From Iodidimonas nitroreducens (lineage in GTDB: Bacteria; Pseudomonadota; Alphaproteobacteria; Sphingomonadales; Rhodothalassiaceae): a stretch of DNA of 64,000 bases. The notes under the pieces are model-generated. The model did no database searches. It worked only from the letters and a program-made list of their open reading frames with translations, and was not told where the DNA came from. Shown in pieces: positions 35,225 to 44,608 of the stretch. The stretch is from contig BAYV01000003.1 in NCBI GenBank assembly GCA_000710935.1, positions 1-64,000 of the forward strand, written 5' to 3'. Positions within the stretch are counted from its first letter, which is position 1. Each line of letters opens with the position of its first letter. Position numbers and translations under genes: made by a program.

Positions 35225-37684
35225 ATGTCCATCACAAAAAACCCATTCCTTAAAGGATCACCCTACAAGCTCGATGCCTGGTCTCTCAGCGAACAGGGGG
35301 GCGAACAGGGGGTGGATCAGGCGAGCCTGCCGCGCAGCTTATCGCTTTTCTCGGTGGGCAATGGCCTGATCGGTGTGCGCGGCGGCTATGAAGATGCGCT
35401 GGATGAAGGGGATCTGGGCCGGGCTTTGGTTTATGTGAATGGCATTTATGAAACGGTTCCCATCCATTATCATGAAAAAGCCCATGGCTTTGCCGAAAGC
35501 AGCGATACCCGCCCGCCCGCGCCCAATGCAACGCCGATCCATCTTCATGCCGATGGGGAAAGGCTTCATGCCGGCAGCACGCAGCTTGTTTCATCCAGCC
35601 GCCGCCTTGATTTCAAAACCGGCGTTCTGGAAAGCCATCTGTGTTGGAAAACAGCGCGTGGCGCCATCATCACCGCCCGTTATGAACGCCTCGCCTGTCT
35701 GCAAAGGCCCGGTATTCTGGCCAGCAGAGTGACCATCAGCGTCAAGGGTGCCCCGGCTGATCTGTCCATCCACTCCTTCATTGAAGCGGCTGAAGCAGAA
35801 GCCCCCGCGCGCAATCAGGAAAAGCCCCATGAAGGGGCCCATGATCCCCGCCTTGGCCCGGCGTTCAAGCAATCCCCATTTATCAGGCGTTCCGCGATCA
35901 TCGAAGGTTTGGCGCAGGGCATGCTTTATCAACTGACCAGAAGCGGGCAATATCTGGCTGTTGTCGCCGATCATGAAGCTTCAAGTGGTCTGGAAGCGAT
36001 CACCCCCAATCCCGAAAAGGGACCAGATCAGAATGTGGAACAGGCGTATAAAGCCAGCTTATCGGATGGCGAAAGCATCAGCCTGACCAAATTCATCTGC
36101 TATGAAGCCAGCCCGCCCACTCCGCAGCCCGCCGCGCTTCAGGACCATGCCCGAAAAGCACTCGATCATCTGGCGGCCGCTAAAGCTTTGGGCTTTGCCG
36201 GGCTTTTGCTGGAACAGGCCGATGATCTGGCCGATTTCTGGGCCCATGCCGATATTGCCATTGATGGGGCGCCCGAAGATGGCTTTGCCCTGCGCTTTAA
36301 TATGTTTCAGCTTTTGCAGGCGGTGGGCCGGGGCGGCGATACATCGCTTTGCGCCAAAGGCCAAACCGGCGAAGGCTATGAAGGGCATTATTTCTGGGAT
36401 GCCGAAATTTTCGGGCTGCCCATGCTGGCATCGGCACGGCCACAGCTTGCCCGCGATATGCTGCTTTATCGCTGCCGCACTTTGGAACAATCGCGCCAAC
36501 ATGCCCGCGAAATGGGCCATGCACGCGGTGCCCTGATTGCCTGGCGCACCATCAGCGGGCGGGAATGTTCGGCTTATTTTCCTGCCGGTTCGGCGCAATA
36601 TCATATCAATAGCGATGTGGCCTATGCCCTGAAACGCTATGTGGATATGACCGGCGATGAAGATTTCCTGATCGAACACGGGGCCCGGCTTTTATTTGAA
36701 ACCGCCCTGATCTGGAATGACATCGGCTTTTTTAATCCCTTGAAAAACAATGCTTTCTGTATCAATTGTGTCACCGGGCCGGATGAATATACAGCCCTTG
36801 TGAACAATAATTTTTATACCAATGCCATGGCCCGCAGGCATCTTGATCATGCCTATGAAATCGCCCGATGGATGGAGGCGAAGGCCCCCGATGCCTTTAC
36901 CGCCCTTGCCCACAGCATCGGCCTCACCCATGATGATATCGCCCTGTGGCGCAAGGCCGCCGATCAGATGTATCTGCCCTATAGCAAAGATTTAGGGATT
37001 CATGCGCAGGATGATAGCTTTCTCGACAAGAAACCATGGGATATTGCGGGCACACCAGCCGATAAATTCCCTTTGCTTTTGCATTATCATCCGCTCAGCC
37101 TTTATCGCCATCAGATCTGCAAACAGGCCGATACGGTGCTGGCCATGGCTTTATTGGGCGATCAATTCGATCCGGCCGATATGGCCCGCGATCTTGATTA
37201 TTACGAAGGCGTAACGGTTCATGATTCAACCTTATCGGCCTGCATTTTCGGAATGCTTTCGAGCCAATTGGGGCGGGCGGAAAAGGCTTTGGATTATTTC
37301 CACCATGCCGTTTATGTGGATCTGGGGGATCTGCACAAAAACACCGGGCATGGCCTGCATATGGCCTCATCCGGGGGAAGCTGGATGTGCATCATCGAAG
37401 GATTTGCGGGGATGCGGATCAAGGGAAATGATGCCCTGAGCTTTACCCCCTGCCTGCCTGAGAAATGGACGGCCCTGCGCTTTAATCTGGGCTTTCAAAA
37501 TCGCTTGATCGCCATCGAGATTACCCCCCAAACAACGCATTATCGCCTTTTGAAAGGGGCACCCATGCGCATTTATCATGGTGATCAGATGATGATGCTG
37601 GATGAAACGCAAGAAATCAGCGCCCCTACCCGCCACACAGTCGCCGAAAACAGCGGTCAGAATAGGGGCACGAAAAGCGCATGA
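35225..37684 (+). CDS. GH65 family maltose phosphorylase-type enzyme
   Basis: The 819-residue protein follows the GH65 layout: an N-terminal beta-sandwich (RSLSLFSVGNGLIGVRGGYED), a linker, an (alpha/alpha)6 barrel, and a C-terminal beta domain. The general acid is the Glu of NCVTGPDEYTALVNNNFYTN, and the phosphate-binding region lies around MASSGGSWMCIIEGFAGMRI. Phosphorolysis of maltose gives glucose plus beta-glucose 1-phosphate. Coupling to a beta-phosphoglucomutase gene (4-base ATGA overlap) supports a phosphorylase forming the beta anomer; trehalose or kojibiose phosphorylase specificity cannot be excluded. ATG 35225 is used: the frame is open from 35102, but that overlaps the operator palindrome. 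Confidence 0.9.
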   Translation: MSITKNPFLKGSPYKLDAWSLSEQGGEQGVDQASLPRSLSLFSVGNGLIGVRGGYEDALDEGDLGRALVYVNGIYETVPIHYHEKAHGFAESSDTRPPAPNATPIHLHADGERLHAGSTQLVSSSRRLDFKTGVLESHLCWKTARGAIITARYERLACLQRPGILASRVTISVKGAPADLSIHSFIEAAEAEAPARNQEKPHEGAHDPRLGPAFKQSPFIRRSAIIEGLAQGMLYQLTRSGQYLAVVADHEASSGLEAITPNPEKGPDQNVEQAYKASLSDGESISLTKFICYEASPPTPQPAALQDHARKALDHLAAAKALGFAGLLLEQADDLADFWAHADIAIDGAPEDGFALRFNMFQLLQAVGRGGDTSLCAKGQTGEGYEGHYFWDAEIFGLPMLASARPQLARDMLLYRCRTLEQSRQHAREMGHARGALIAWRTISGRECSAYFPAGSAQYHINSDVAYALKRYVDMTGDEDFLIEHGARLLFETALIWNDIGFFNPLKNNAFCINCVTGPDEYTALVNNNFYTNAMARRHLDHAYEIARWMEAKAPDAFTALAHSIGLTHDDIALWRKAADQMYLPYSKDLGIHAQDDSFLDKKPWDIAGTPADKFPLLLHYHPLSLYRHQICKQADTVLAMALLGDQFDPADMARDLDYYEGVTVHDSTLSACIFGMLSSQLGRAEKALDYFHHAVYVDLGDLHKNTGHGLHMASSGGSWMCIIEGFAGMRIKGNDALSFTPCLPEKWTALRFNLGFQNRLIAIEITPQTTHYRLLKGAPMRIYHGDQMMMLDETQEISAPTRHTVAENSGQNRGTKSA

Positions 37685-38334
37685 TAAAGCGAATTTTCAA
37701 AGCCGTTCTCTTTGATCTCGATGGCGTGCTGGCCGATAGCGCCATGGAGCATTTCAAGGCCTGGAAAAAGCTTGCTGATGACTTGGGCATTGCCTTTGAT
37801 ATCGATATCAATGAACGCCTGAAAGGGGTGAGCCGCATGGCATCCCTTGATATATTGTTGGAAAAGGCATCGCGATCTTATACAAACGCCGAAAAAATCC
37901 AGCTTGCGGATCGCAAGAATGGCTATTATCGCACCATCATCGAGCAGCTCAGCCCGGATGCTCTGCTGCCCGGGGCCCGTGATGCCCTTCTCGCCTGTCG
38001 CGACATGGGCTTGCAAACCGCATTGGCTTCGGCCAGCCGCAATGCCCCTACCCTGATCGAAAGGCTGCAGATCAGTGATCTGATCGATTATATTGCCGAT
38101 GCCGGGGCGGCCAGGCATTCAAAACCCGCCCCCGATATTTTCCTCATGGCGGCCAAGGGGGTTAGCTGTGATCCCCAAGCCTGCCTTGCTTTGGATGATG
38201 CGAAAGCCGGCGTGCAATCGGCGAAGGCGGCGGGCTGTTTTGTGATTGGTGTGGGGGATCGCGAGACCCTTGATGAAGCCGATGCCATCATCCCCAATAT
38301 CGCCGCCTTCAGGCCAGCGGACTACTGCCGCTGA
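37681..38334 (+). CDS. pgmB: Beta-phosphoglucomutase
   Basis: The 217-residue HAD-superfamily enzyme has the nucleophile/acid motif FDLDGVLADS (D12, D14), the cap-domain HFKAWKKLADD and GVSRMASLDILL typical of beta-PGM, motif II ASASRNAP, the Lys in KPAPDIFL and the acidic motif LALDDAKAGVQSAKAAG. It converts beta-glucose 1-phosphate to glucose 6-phosphate, the step after a GH65 phosphorylase. It overlaps the GH65 gene by four bases. Its TGA stop at 38332-38334 directly abuts the stop of the convergent lacI gene. Confidence 0.93.
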   Translation: MIKRIFKAVLFDLDGVLADSAMEHFKAWKKLADDLGIAFDIDINERLKGVSRMASLDILLEKASRSYTNAEKIQLADRKNGYYRTIIEQLSPDALLPGARDALLACRDMGLQTALASASRNAPTLIERLQISDLIDYIADAGAARHSKPAPDIFLMAAKGVSCDPQACLALDDAKAGVQSAKAAGCFVIGVGDRETLDEADAIIPNIAAFRPADYCR

Positions 38335-39369
38335 TCAGCTCGAATCCCGAATGATCAGGCGAGTTTCGAGCATCGCCGAAGCAGGCCTGTGGCCCTCAAT
38401 CGCCAGCATCAGCTTTTCAACCAATAAGGCGCCCGCCCGGTGCACATCCTGCCGAATGCTGCTCAAGGCCGGGTGGAAATGTTCGGCGGCCGGAATATCA
38501 TTATAGCCCACCACAGAAACATCTGCGGGCACCGCCAACCCGGCCTGACGCAAAGCGCTGATCACCGCCATCGCCGCCGTATCGCTGCCCGCGAAAATGG
38601 CATCGGGGATCGGATCAGGGCTTTTCATCATCCGGGTGGCGGCTTCATGGCTTGTGGCATAAGAAAAATCGACCATCGACAGATCGGTGATCTGCAAGCG
38701 CGCCTTGTCCTCGGGATGGCTTTCGCAATATTCATCAAGGGCCGCCACAAGCCCCTGACGACGAGCCGAAATCTCAAAATGCTGGGGATCGCCGATGAAC
38801 AGGAAACGGGATCGTCCGCGTTCGAGCAGATGGCGGCCGGCCAATAAACCACCGCGAAAATTATCGCTTCCCACCGCACAATAAGACAGCCCATCTTCCA
38901 CAGCCCCCCACACCACAAAAGGCACAGGGCGGCCCGCAAGGGCGATCAATTCATCCCGGCGCCCGCCTTCCCCCAAAAAGATGATACCATCCGCCCCCCC
39001 TGATAAGGTAAGGGATGCCAATTGCTCGATAGTGCTATGGCTGGGCGAACATAAAAGCAAATCCTGATCCCGCTCGCCCAAAGCTTCGGAAACGCCCGCC
39101 AGCAGATTGAAGATGAACGGATCGGAAATGCGATTTTCACGATGAGAGCCGAAATCAAGCACCACCGCGATGGTATGGGCACGATTTTGCCGCAGTTTTC
39201 TGGCATTGCGATTGACCACATAGCCATATTTTGCAGCGACTTCGAGCACATGCTGGCGGGTTTGTTCGGTCACCAGCGGGCTGTTGCTCAAAGCCCGCGA
39301 AACCGTTGGCTTTGAAACCCTGGCAAGGCGCGCGATATCGTCCATCGTTTTCGCCCGCCTGCCGATCAT
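38335..39369 (-). CDS. LacI-family regulator of glucan utilisation (second copy)
   Basis: The DNA-binding region reads TMDDIARLARVSKPTVSRAL then SNSPLVTEQTRQHVLEVAA, followed by a ligand-binding domain with ADGIIFLGEGG, FVVWGAVED, AVGSDNFRGG and SVVGYNDIPAAEHFHPALSSIRQD. ATG 39369 gives 344 residues; 39345 is also possible, and the frame can be extended to a TTG at 39390. It is divergent from the TonB-dependent receptor and convergent with pgmB. The paired palindromes upstream of the receptor make it the best candidate to bind that site, but the other LacI copy could do so. No glucokinase gene accompanies the set. Confidence 0.9.
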   Translation of the reverse strand: MIGRRAKTMDDIARLARVSKPTVSRALSNSPLVTEQTRQHVLEVAAKYGYVVNRNARKLRQNRAHTIAVVLDFGSHRENRISDPFIFNLLAGVSEALGERDQDLLLCSPSHSTIEQLASLTLSGGADGIIFLGEGGRRDELIALAGRPVPFVVWGAVEDGLSYCAVGSDNFRGGLLAGRHLLERGRSRFLFIGDPQHFEISARRQGLVAALDEYCESHPEDKARLQITDLSMVDFSYATSHEAATRMMKSPDPIPDAIFAGSDTAAMAVISALRQAGLAVPADVSVVGYNDIPAAEHFHPALSSIRQDVHRAGALLVEKLMLAIEGHRPASAMLETRLIIRDSS

Positions 39370-39653
39370 TTTTGTGCCAGTCCCTTTCAACCCATCACCC
39401 CTTTGAACTCTTCCCCCTCAAAGGGGTCTGAAGCATTTTCCGATCAAAGTGGACCGGATCAAATGCTCTCAATATCTGTTTGACCGCGATTTCCTTGCCG
39501 CGTCGTGATCCCACTCCGCTCGAAATCGCTCTAGCCTATCATAACCAAAGCTCTCGGCCTCTTAACATGATTTGAGTTGCAAGCAAAAACGACGATCTCC
39601 CTTCCCTCGGAAAATTGATGCGCTCCCCTTGTTTTGAAAGTTCATGACACAGG

Positions 39654-39671
39654 CTAGAGTCAGGACCCTAG
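39654..39671. repeat. Dispersed CTAG palindrome, copy 1 (imperfect)
   Basis: CTAGAGTC-AG-GACCCTAG is an 18-base inverted repeat with one mismatched pair. Its reverse complement differs by one base from the perfect palindrome at 54794-54811. It lies in the control region between lacI and the receptor gene, just upstream of the operator pair. Confidence 0.6.
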
Positions 39672-39711
39672 ATGCTGATCTGCCACAGTCCACCTGTTTT
39701 ATAGACCGGCT

Positions 39712-39727
39712 ATGAAATGCATTTTAG
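39712..39727 (+). promoter_or_regulatory. Operator candidate, distal half of receptor pair
   Basis: ATGAAATGCATTTTAG matches the perfect palindrome at 35102 in 14 of 16 positions, with one half-site intact. Its centre is 23 bases from that of the next copy. Confidence 0.55.
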
Positions 39728-39734
39728 AAAAACA

Positions 39735-39750
39735 TTGAAATGCATTTCAT
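39735..39750 (+). promoter_or_regulatory. Operator candidate, proximal half of receptor pair
   Basis: TTGAAATGCATTTCAT has a perfect 14-base palindromic core (39736-39749) identical to the core at 35103-35116. It ends 161 bases before the receptor ATG. Confidence 0.62.
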
Positions 39751-39911
39751 TTAGACCTATTGAATCAAATACACGTAATGATCCGGGCTATCAAATCCCC
39801 GGAAACTATAGACGGCGGCACGAAGCCGACGCAAAACTGCCATATCTGCCCATTGGCCAGGCCGGCTCAATGGTGATGTGGTGATGGATGGCTCTTTATG
39901 GGGAGGATGAC

Positions 39912-42377
39912 ATGACCTCAAAAACACACGGCTCACGAACCGCGCGCATAGCAGCACGCGGTTTCCTGTCAACAGTCGCAGGCTTTGCCCTGCTTTATGG
40001 TGCAAGCGCTGCAACCGGGCAGGCTTTTGCGCAAATAACGGCCGCCGATAGCGAGCAGGCTGCCGATCAGCTGAGCGAACGCGAACAAAGCAATACCCTC
40101 AGCCTTGAGGAAATCGTGGTCACTGGTCGCCCCGGCGGCGCGGGGATGAAGAAGCTGGATGCCAGCTTTGCCATCACCACCATGAATAATGATGCAATTA
40201 ACAAATTCGCGCCCAAAAGCACCGCCGATCTTCTGAAAGCGGTTCCCGGTGTGTGGGCTGAAAGCTCTGGCGGTGAATCCGGTGCCAATATCTTCGTGCG
40301 CGGCTTTCCCGGCGCAGGTGACGCCGAATTCGTGACGATTCAGGTGGATGGCATGCCCATCTTCCCGCCCCCCACATTGTCTTTCCTTGAAAATTCCAGC
40401 TTGTTTCGGATCGATGAAACGGTTGAGCGCATGGAAGCTTTGCGCGGCGGCCCCAATCCTGTCTTCTCCAATGGCCAGCCAGGGGTAACGGTCAATTTCA
40501 TCCAAAAACAAGGTGGCCCGGAAACCGAAGGCATCTTAAAGCTGTCTGGCACCGATTTTGGTGAAAAGCGGGTCGATGTGCAGATGAGCGGCCCCTTGGC
40601 GGATGATCTGTTCTACAGCTTTGGCGGCTTTTACCGCACATCGAACGGGATCAGGGACGCCGAATTCAATTCCGAACGGGGCGGACAGATCAGCGCCAAT
40701 ATCACGAAATTGTTCGATAATGGACAGATCAATGTCTATACCCGCTTCCTTGATGATCGCGGGGCCTGGCTTTTGCCGATCCCCCTTTTGTCGGATGAAA
40801 ATGGCAATATCGAAGAATTCCCGGGCTTTGATCGCGGTACCGGCAATCTGATCGGCAATGGCAATCGCTTGGGCGTAATCGAAACCGGCCGAAATGGCGA
40901 AACCCGCCGTCTGGATCTGGCCGATGGCCGGGGTGCAGAAACCTTTATGATCGGCGGCAGCGCAGAATTTGAATTCGATGGCGGCTGGACTATCCGCGAG
41001 AAATTCAATTATATGTCGGGCGATGCTGATACCATCGGCCTGGTGCCTGCCAATACCCCCCGCACCTTGGGTGATATTCTCGCCGGGATCGACACGAATG
41101 GCGTGGGCGGCACCTTCACCTTCACCGAATCCGGCGAACAAATCACCGATCTTAGCCAACAGGCGCTAACGGCGGGCATGTGGTCAGTGGAAAAGGATAT
41201 CGAATCCTTTACCAATGATTTTTCGGTGGCCAAAGATCTGTTTGAAGGCAACACCTTCACTGTTGGCCTTTATATTTCTGATTACTCATCAAACGATCTT
41301 TGGTTTCTGGGCAATGATCAGCTTCTGGCTGCCGAAGAAAATGCCCGGCGCATTGATCTCAGCCTCAATGATGGCACCCAGGTGACTCGCAATGGCTTTA
41401 TCGGCGCGCCTTTCTTTGATGTGAATGCCGCTTATAATGGCCGCAATATTGCCGCCTATTTTGCTGATGAATGGCAGATCACCCCCGATCTGCGCATCGA
41501 TGCCGGCTTCCGCATCGAAAACCAGAATGTTGATGCCACCCTAGAAAATGTTGATTTCGGTGTCGATCTTGATGATGATCCCACCACGCTTTTCAACAAT
41601 AATGCCGCTATTTTGAATGGCTCATTCCGCACCATCAATTTTGATGAAACGGAAACATCCTGGACCATCGGTGCGAACTATAATCTGAACCAGGATATGG
41701 CGATCTTTGCCCGGGTCAATAATGGTCAGAAATTCCCGCAATTTGATAATCTGCGGGATGGCGCGGATGGCATTCAATCCATTGACCAATATGAAGTGGG
41801 GCTGAAGGCTTCAACGGATATGGTCAGTGTGTTTGCAACCCTATTCTACAATGATTTCACCGGATTGCCCGAACAGCGCTTCATCGATGGCGAAAATGTG
41901 GTGATCATTTCCGGCTCGAATGCCATTGGTGTGGAAGGTGAATTCGTCGTGCGGCCTTTTGAAGGCATGTCGCTTGCCCTGACCGGCACATGGCAGGATG
42001 CGGAATTCGATGGGAAAAGCGTTAATGACGGCAATCGCGTGCAACGCCAACCGAAATTGCAATTGCGCTTTACCCCCAGCTACGACATCGCCCTGCCCTG
42101 GGGCTTTGCCACCCTTTATGGCACCTTCACCCATGTGGGGGATCGCTTCTCGGATTCTGAAAATCAGCAGGTTCTGGAAGATTATCAAAAGCTCGATGCC
42201 GGGGTCGTCATGGATGTGGATAACTGGACCTTTCAGGTCACCGCAGACAATCTCACCGACAGCCATGGCTTGACCGAAGGCAATCCCCGTGTTCTGGGGG
42301 CCCAAACCGGCACGGCGATCTTTGCCCGGCCGATTTTGGGGCGGTCCTTCCGCTTCAGCCTCAGCTACAATTTCTAA
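39912..42377 (+). CDS. TonB-dependent outer-membrane receptor, probable maltodextrin uptake
   Basis: The 821-residue product has a signal peptide (about residues 1-40, ending QAFAQ), a TonB box region (SLEEIVVTGRP), a plug domain (KSTADLLKAVPGVWAESSGGE, VRGFPGAGDAEFVTIQVDGMP) and a long beta-barrel ending in the aromatic FSLSYNF. ATG 39912 is chosen because GGGAGGA lies just upstream; an ATG at 39888 adds eight residues without a better site. There is no N-terminal STN signalling domain, unlike the receptor at 46352. Position and operators place it in the glucan locus, as with MalA-type receptors that import maltodextrins; the substrate is inferred. ExbB, ExbD and TonB are not in the window. 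Confidence 0.88.
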   Translation: MTSKTHGSRTARIAARGFLSTVAGFALLYGASAATGQAFAQITAADSEQAADQLSEREQSNTLSLEEIVVTGRPGGAGMKKLDASFAITTMNNDAINKFAPKSTADLLKAVPGVWAESSGGESGANIFVRGFPGAGDAEFVTIQVDGMPIFPPPTLSFLENSSLFRIDETVERMEALRGGPNPVFSNGQPGVTVNFIQKQGGPETEGILKLSGTDFGEKRVDVQMSGPLADDLFYSFGGFYRTSNGIRDAEFNSERGGQISANITKLFDNGQINVYTRFLDDRGAWLLPIPLLSDENGNIEEFPGFDRGTGNLIGNGNRLGVIETGRNGETRRLDLADGRGAETFMIGGSAEFEFDGGWTIREKFNYMSGDADTIGLVPANTPRTLGDILAGIDTNGVGGTFTFTESGEQITDLSQQALTAGMWSVEKDIESFTNDFSVAKDLFEGNTFTVGLYISDYSSNDLWFLGNDQLLAAEENARRIDLSLNDGTQVTRNGFIGAPFFDVNAAYNGRNIAAYFADEWQITPDLRIDAGFRIENQNVDATLENVDFGVDLDDDPTTLFNNNAAILNGSFRTINFDETETSWTIGANYNLNQDMAIFARVNNGQKFPQFDNLRDGADGIQSIDQYEVGLKASTDMVSVFATLFYNDFTGLPEQRFIDGENVVIISGSNAIGVEGEFVVRPFEGMSLALTGTWQDAEFDGKSVNDGNRVQRQPKLQLRFTPSYDIALPWGFATLYGTFTHVGDRFSDSENQQVLEDYQKLDAGVVMDVDNWTFQVTADNLTDSHGLTEGNPRVLGAQTGTAIFARPILGRSFRFSLSYNF

Positions 42378-42383
42378 AACCGG

Positions 42384-42418
42384 TGCCGGGCCGGGGGATC
42401 GATGCTCCCGGCCCGGCA
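42384..42418. terminator. Strong hairpin between convergent receptor and reductase genes
   Basis: TGCCGGGCCGGG (42384-42395) pairs perfectly with CCCGGCCCGGCA (42407-42418) around an 11-base loop. It begins 7 bases after the receptor stop and lies before the end of the convergent reductase gene, so it could terminate both. The T-run is weak (TATATA). Confidence 0.7.
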
Positions 42419-42442
42419 TATATAAGGCATCGCGCTTTGCGG

Positions 42443-43501
42443 TCAGGCCGTCAAAGGTCCAACATAGATCACCCGCTTACCGAAATTTTCCCCGCGCAAA
42501 AGGCCGATAAAGGCTTCCGGCGCCTGTTCCAATCCTTCGATGATTTCTTCGCGATAGTGCATTTTGCCCGCCGCGATCCAGCCCTGCATGTCTTTGGCAA
42601 AATCGGGATAAAGATGGGCGAAATCATCGAAAATGATAAAGCCGCGCATGGTGATGCGCTTGCGCAATAATTGCCCCATCAGCCAGTTCATCCGATCCGG
42701 CCCCGCAGGCAGGCTGGTGGCATTATATTGCGAAATCAGCCCGCACACAGGCACCCGCGCCCCGGGATTAAGCTGACCGATGACGGCATCAAACACCTTG
42801 CCGCCGACATTTTCAAAATACACATCAATCCCCTTGGGCGTGGCGGCCACAAGCTGCTGGGCGAAATCATCAGCCTTATGATCGATACAGGCATCAAAGC
42901 CCAAGGTTTCAACCGCATAGGCGCATTTTTCCGGGCCCCCGGCAACGCCCACCACATGGCAGCCCAAAATTTTACCGATCTGGCCTACGGTGGCGCCCAC
43001 TGGCCCCGTTGCCGCTGCCACCACAAGGGTTTCCCCGGCCTTGGGCTGGCCGATTTTGGTCAGCCCCGCCCAAGCGGTAAAGCCCGGCATCCCCAGAACC
43101 CCCAAAGCCCAGGAGGGATTTTGCGGATTGCGCCCCAAAGGCATCACCCCGGTGCCATCGGATAGGGCATAATCCTGCCAGCCATTAAAGCTTACCACCC
43201 AATCGCCTTTTGCAAAGCCATCGCGCTCGGATTGCACCACCTGGGCCACCGTGCCCCCCACCATCACACCGCCGATTTCCACCGGTGCGGCATAAGATGG
43301 GGCATCGCTCATCCGTCCGCGCATATAGGGGTCGAGAGATAAAAACTCGGTCCGCAGCAGCATCTGGCCTTTTTTGGGGGCAGGAATCTCGGCGGTTTCA
43401 AGGCGCAGGGTGCTTGCTGTGGGTTCGCCTTTCGGCCGTTCGGCAAGCACGAGACGACGATTGACCGAAGCCGTTTGCTGGGTAGCAGAAGATTGAGACA
43501 T
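42443..43501 (-). CDS. NADPH-dependent alkenal/one oxidoreductase, CurA-like
   Basis: The 352-residue protein belongs to the zinc-independent branch of the medium-chain dehydrogenase superfamily. It has the entry motif LRTEFLSLDPYMRGRM, the nucleotide-binding loop VVAAATGPVGATVGQIGKILGCHVVGVAGG and the following DVYFENVGGKVFDAVI, all typical of leukotriene B4 12-hydroxydehydrogenase/CurA/YncB-type reductases. These reduce the double bond of reactive enones with NADPH. ATG 43501 has AAGGA upstream; a GTG at 43504 precedes it in frame. It stands alone, convergent with the TonB receptor. Confidence 0.88.
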   Translation of the reverse strand: MSQSSATQQTASVNRRLVLAERPKGEPTASTLRLETAEIPAPKKGQMLLRTEFLSLDPYMRGRMSDAPSYAAPVEIGGVMVGGTVAQVVQSERDGFAKGDWVVSFNGWQDYALSDGTGVMPLGRNPQNPSWALGVLGMPGFTAWAGLTKIGQPKAGETLVVAAATGPVGATVGQIGKILGCHVVGVAGGPEKCAYAVETLGFDACIDHKADDFAQQLVAATPKGIDVYFENVGGKVFDAVIGQLNPGARVPVCGLISQYNATSLPAGPDRMNWLMGQLLRKRITMRGFIIFDDFAHLYPDFAKDMQGWIAAGKMHYREEIIEGLEQAPEAFIGLLRGENFGKRVIYVGPLTA

Positions 43502-43700
43502 CACATATTTCCTTGATTGCCAATAGCATCATATTGATCTGATCATATCCTGATCGAGCCATAAAGCTCACAAAAAAGGCATGTTGCCCATCAGGATACA
43601 GGGTGTGGGATCATTATCCGCTCGACCTCTTAGGCTATCCCCTTATGCTGCATTCTGGCTCCATCCCATTAAATCAGTTTTTTTCGGACATTTCGTGATC

Positions 43701-44603
43701 ATGATCGCCTCTTTGCATCTCTTTCTGCTCAGCCTTGCCGCTTTGCTGGCCTTTGCCGCCAATTCGGTGATCTGCCGTTTGGCGCTGGCCGATGGGGCCA
43801 TCTCGCCCGCCGCCTTTACCCTGATCAGGCTTTTATCAGGCGCTTTGATGCTGGCTTTTTTGATGCTTTTGCAAGCAAAAGGGCGATCAGACAAGCTTGC
43901 ACAGGCATGGGCGGGAAGAGGGTTTTGGCCTGCCCTTTATCTGCTGATTTATGCCGCCGCTTTTTCTTTTGCCTATATCCGGCTTGAAACCGCCACCGGG
44001 GCCCTGATCCTTTTCGCCATGGTTCAGGCGAGCATGATCGGCGTGGCCCTGTGGCGGGGGATGCACCCTTCCGGGCGCGAATGGCTGGGGATCAGCATCG
44101 CCCTGAGCGGGCTTGGCGCTTTTCTTCTGCCCGGGGCCAGCGCTCCCGATCCTGTCGGTGCCCTGCTGATGGGCTTGAGCGGGGTGGCCTGGGGCTTTTA
44201 TTCCCTTCACGGTGCCAAAAAATCTTCGCCCAAAACCGGTTTGGCCCGCGATCCCATCGCCGCCACCACAGGCAATTTCCTGATGGCCAGCTTTATTGCT
44301 ATACCGATTTTCTTGATATTTGGCGATTTTGGCCGTCCGCATGCTTCGGGCCTGTTCCTTGCCATTCTATCGGGGGCCGTCACCTCGGGCTTGGGCTATG
44401 TGCTCTGGTACAAGGCCCTGCCCAAATTATCGCCAAGCCTGGCCGCCCTGTCGCAAACTTCGGTCCCCCTGCTGGCCGCATTGGGGGGAATTGTGTTCGT
44501 GGGTGAAGCGCTGAGCACGCGCTTTATGATTTCCAGCATCCTGGTTTTGGGCGGGCTATTGCTGCTGATCCTGAAGCCGAAAACCCAATCCACCGCGCGC
44601 TGA
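43701..44603 (+). CDS. DMT superfamily (EamA) transporter
   Basis: From ATG 43701 the 300-residue protein has about ten hydrophobic helices forming two EamA repeats (for example FAANSVICRLALADGAISPAAFTLIRLLSG and, in the second half, VTSGLGYVLWYKALPKLSPSLAALSQTSVPLLAALGG shortened by family convention). It is an inner-membrane drug/metabolite-type exporter or carrier of unknown substrate. The open frame begins at 43581 but the added 40 residues are not membrane-like, and the family normally starts near the first helix. It is convergent with the M28 peptidase gene. Confidence 0.85.
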   Translation: MIASLHLFLLSLAALLAFAANSVICRLALADGAISPAAFTLIRLLSGALMLAFLMLLQAKGRSDKLAQAWAGRGFWPALYLLIYAAAFSFAYIRLETATGALILFAMVQASMIGVALWRGMHPSGREWLGISIALSGLGAFLLPGASAPDPVGALLMGLSGVAWGFYSLHGAKKSSPKTGLARDPIAATTGNFLMASFIAIPIFLIFGDFGRPHASGLFLAILSGAVTSGLGYVLWYKALPKLSPSLAALSQTSVPLLAALGGIVFVGEALSTRFMISSILVLGGLLLLILKPKTQSTAR

Positions 44604-44608
44604 TCGGG

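Larger units (their letters stand above)
39370..39911. other. Divergent control region, lacI / TonB receptor
   Basis: This 542-base gap holds the two palindromic operator candidates, the imperfect CTAG palindrome at 39654-39671, and one TTGCAA box at 39577-39582. A good ribosome binding site (GGGAGGATGAC) lies before the receptor ATG. No open frame that looks coding was found. Confidence 0.6.
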
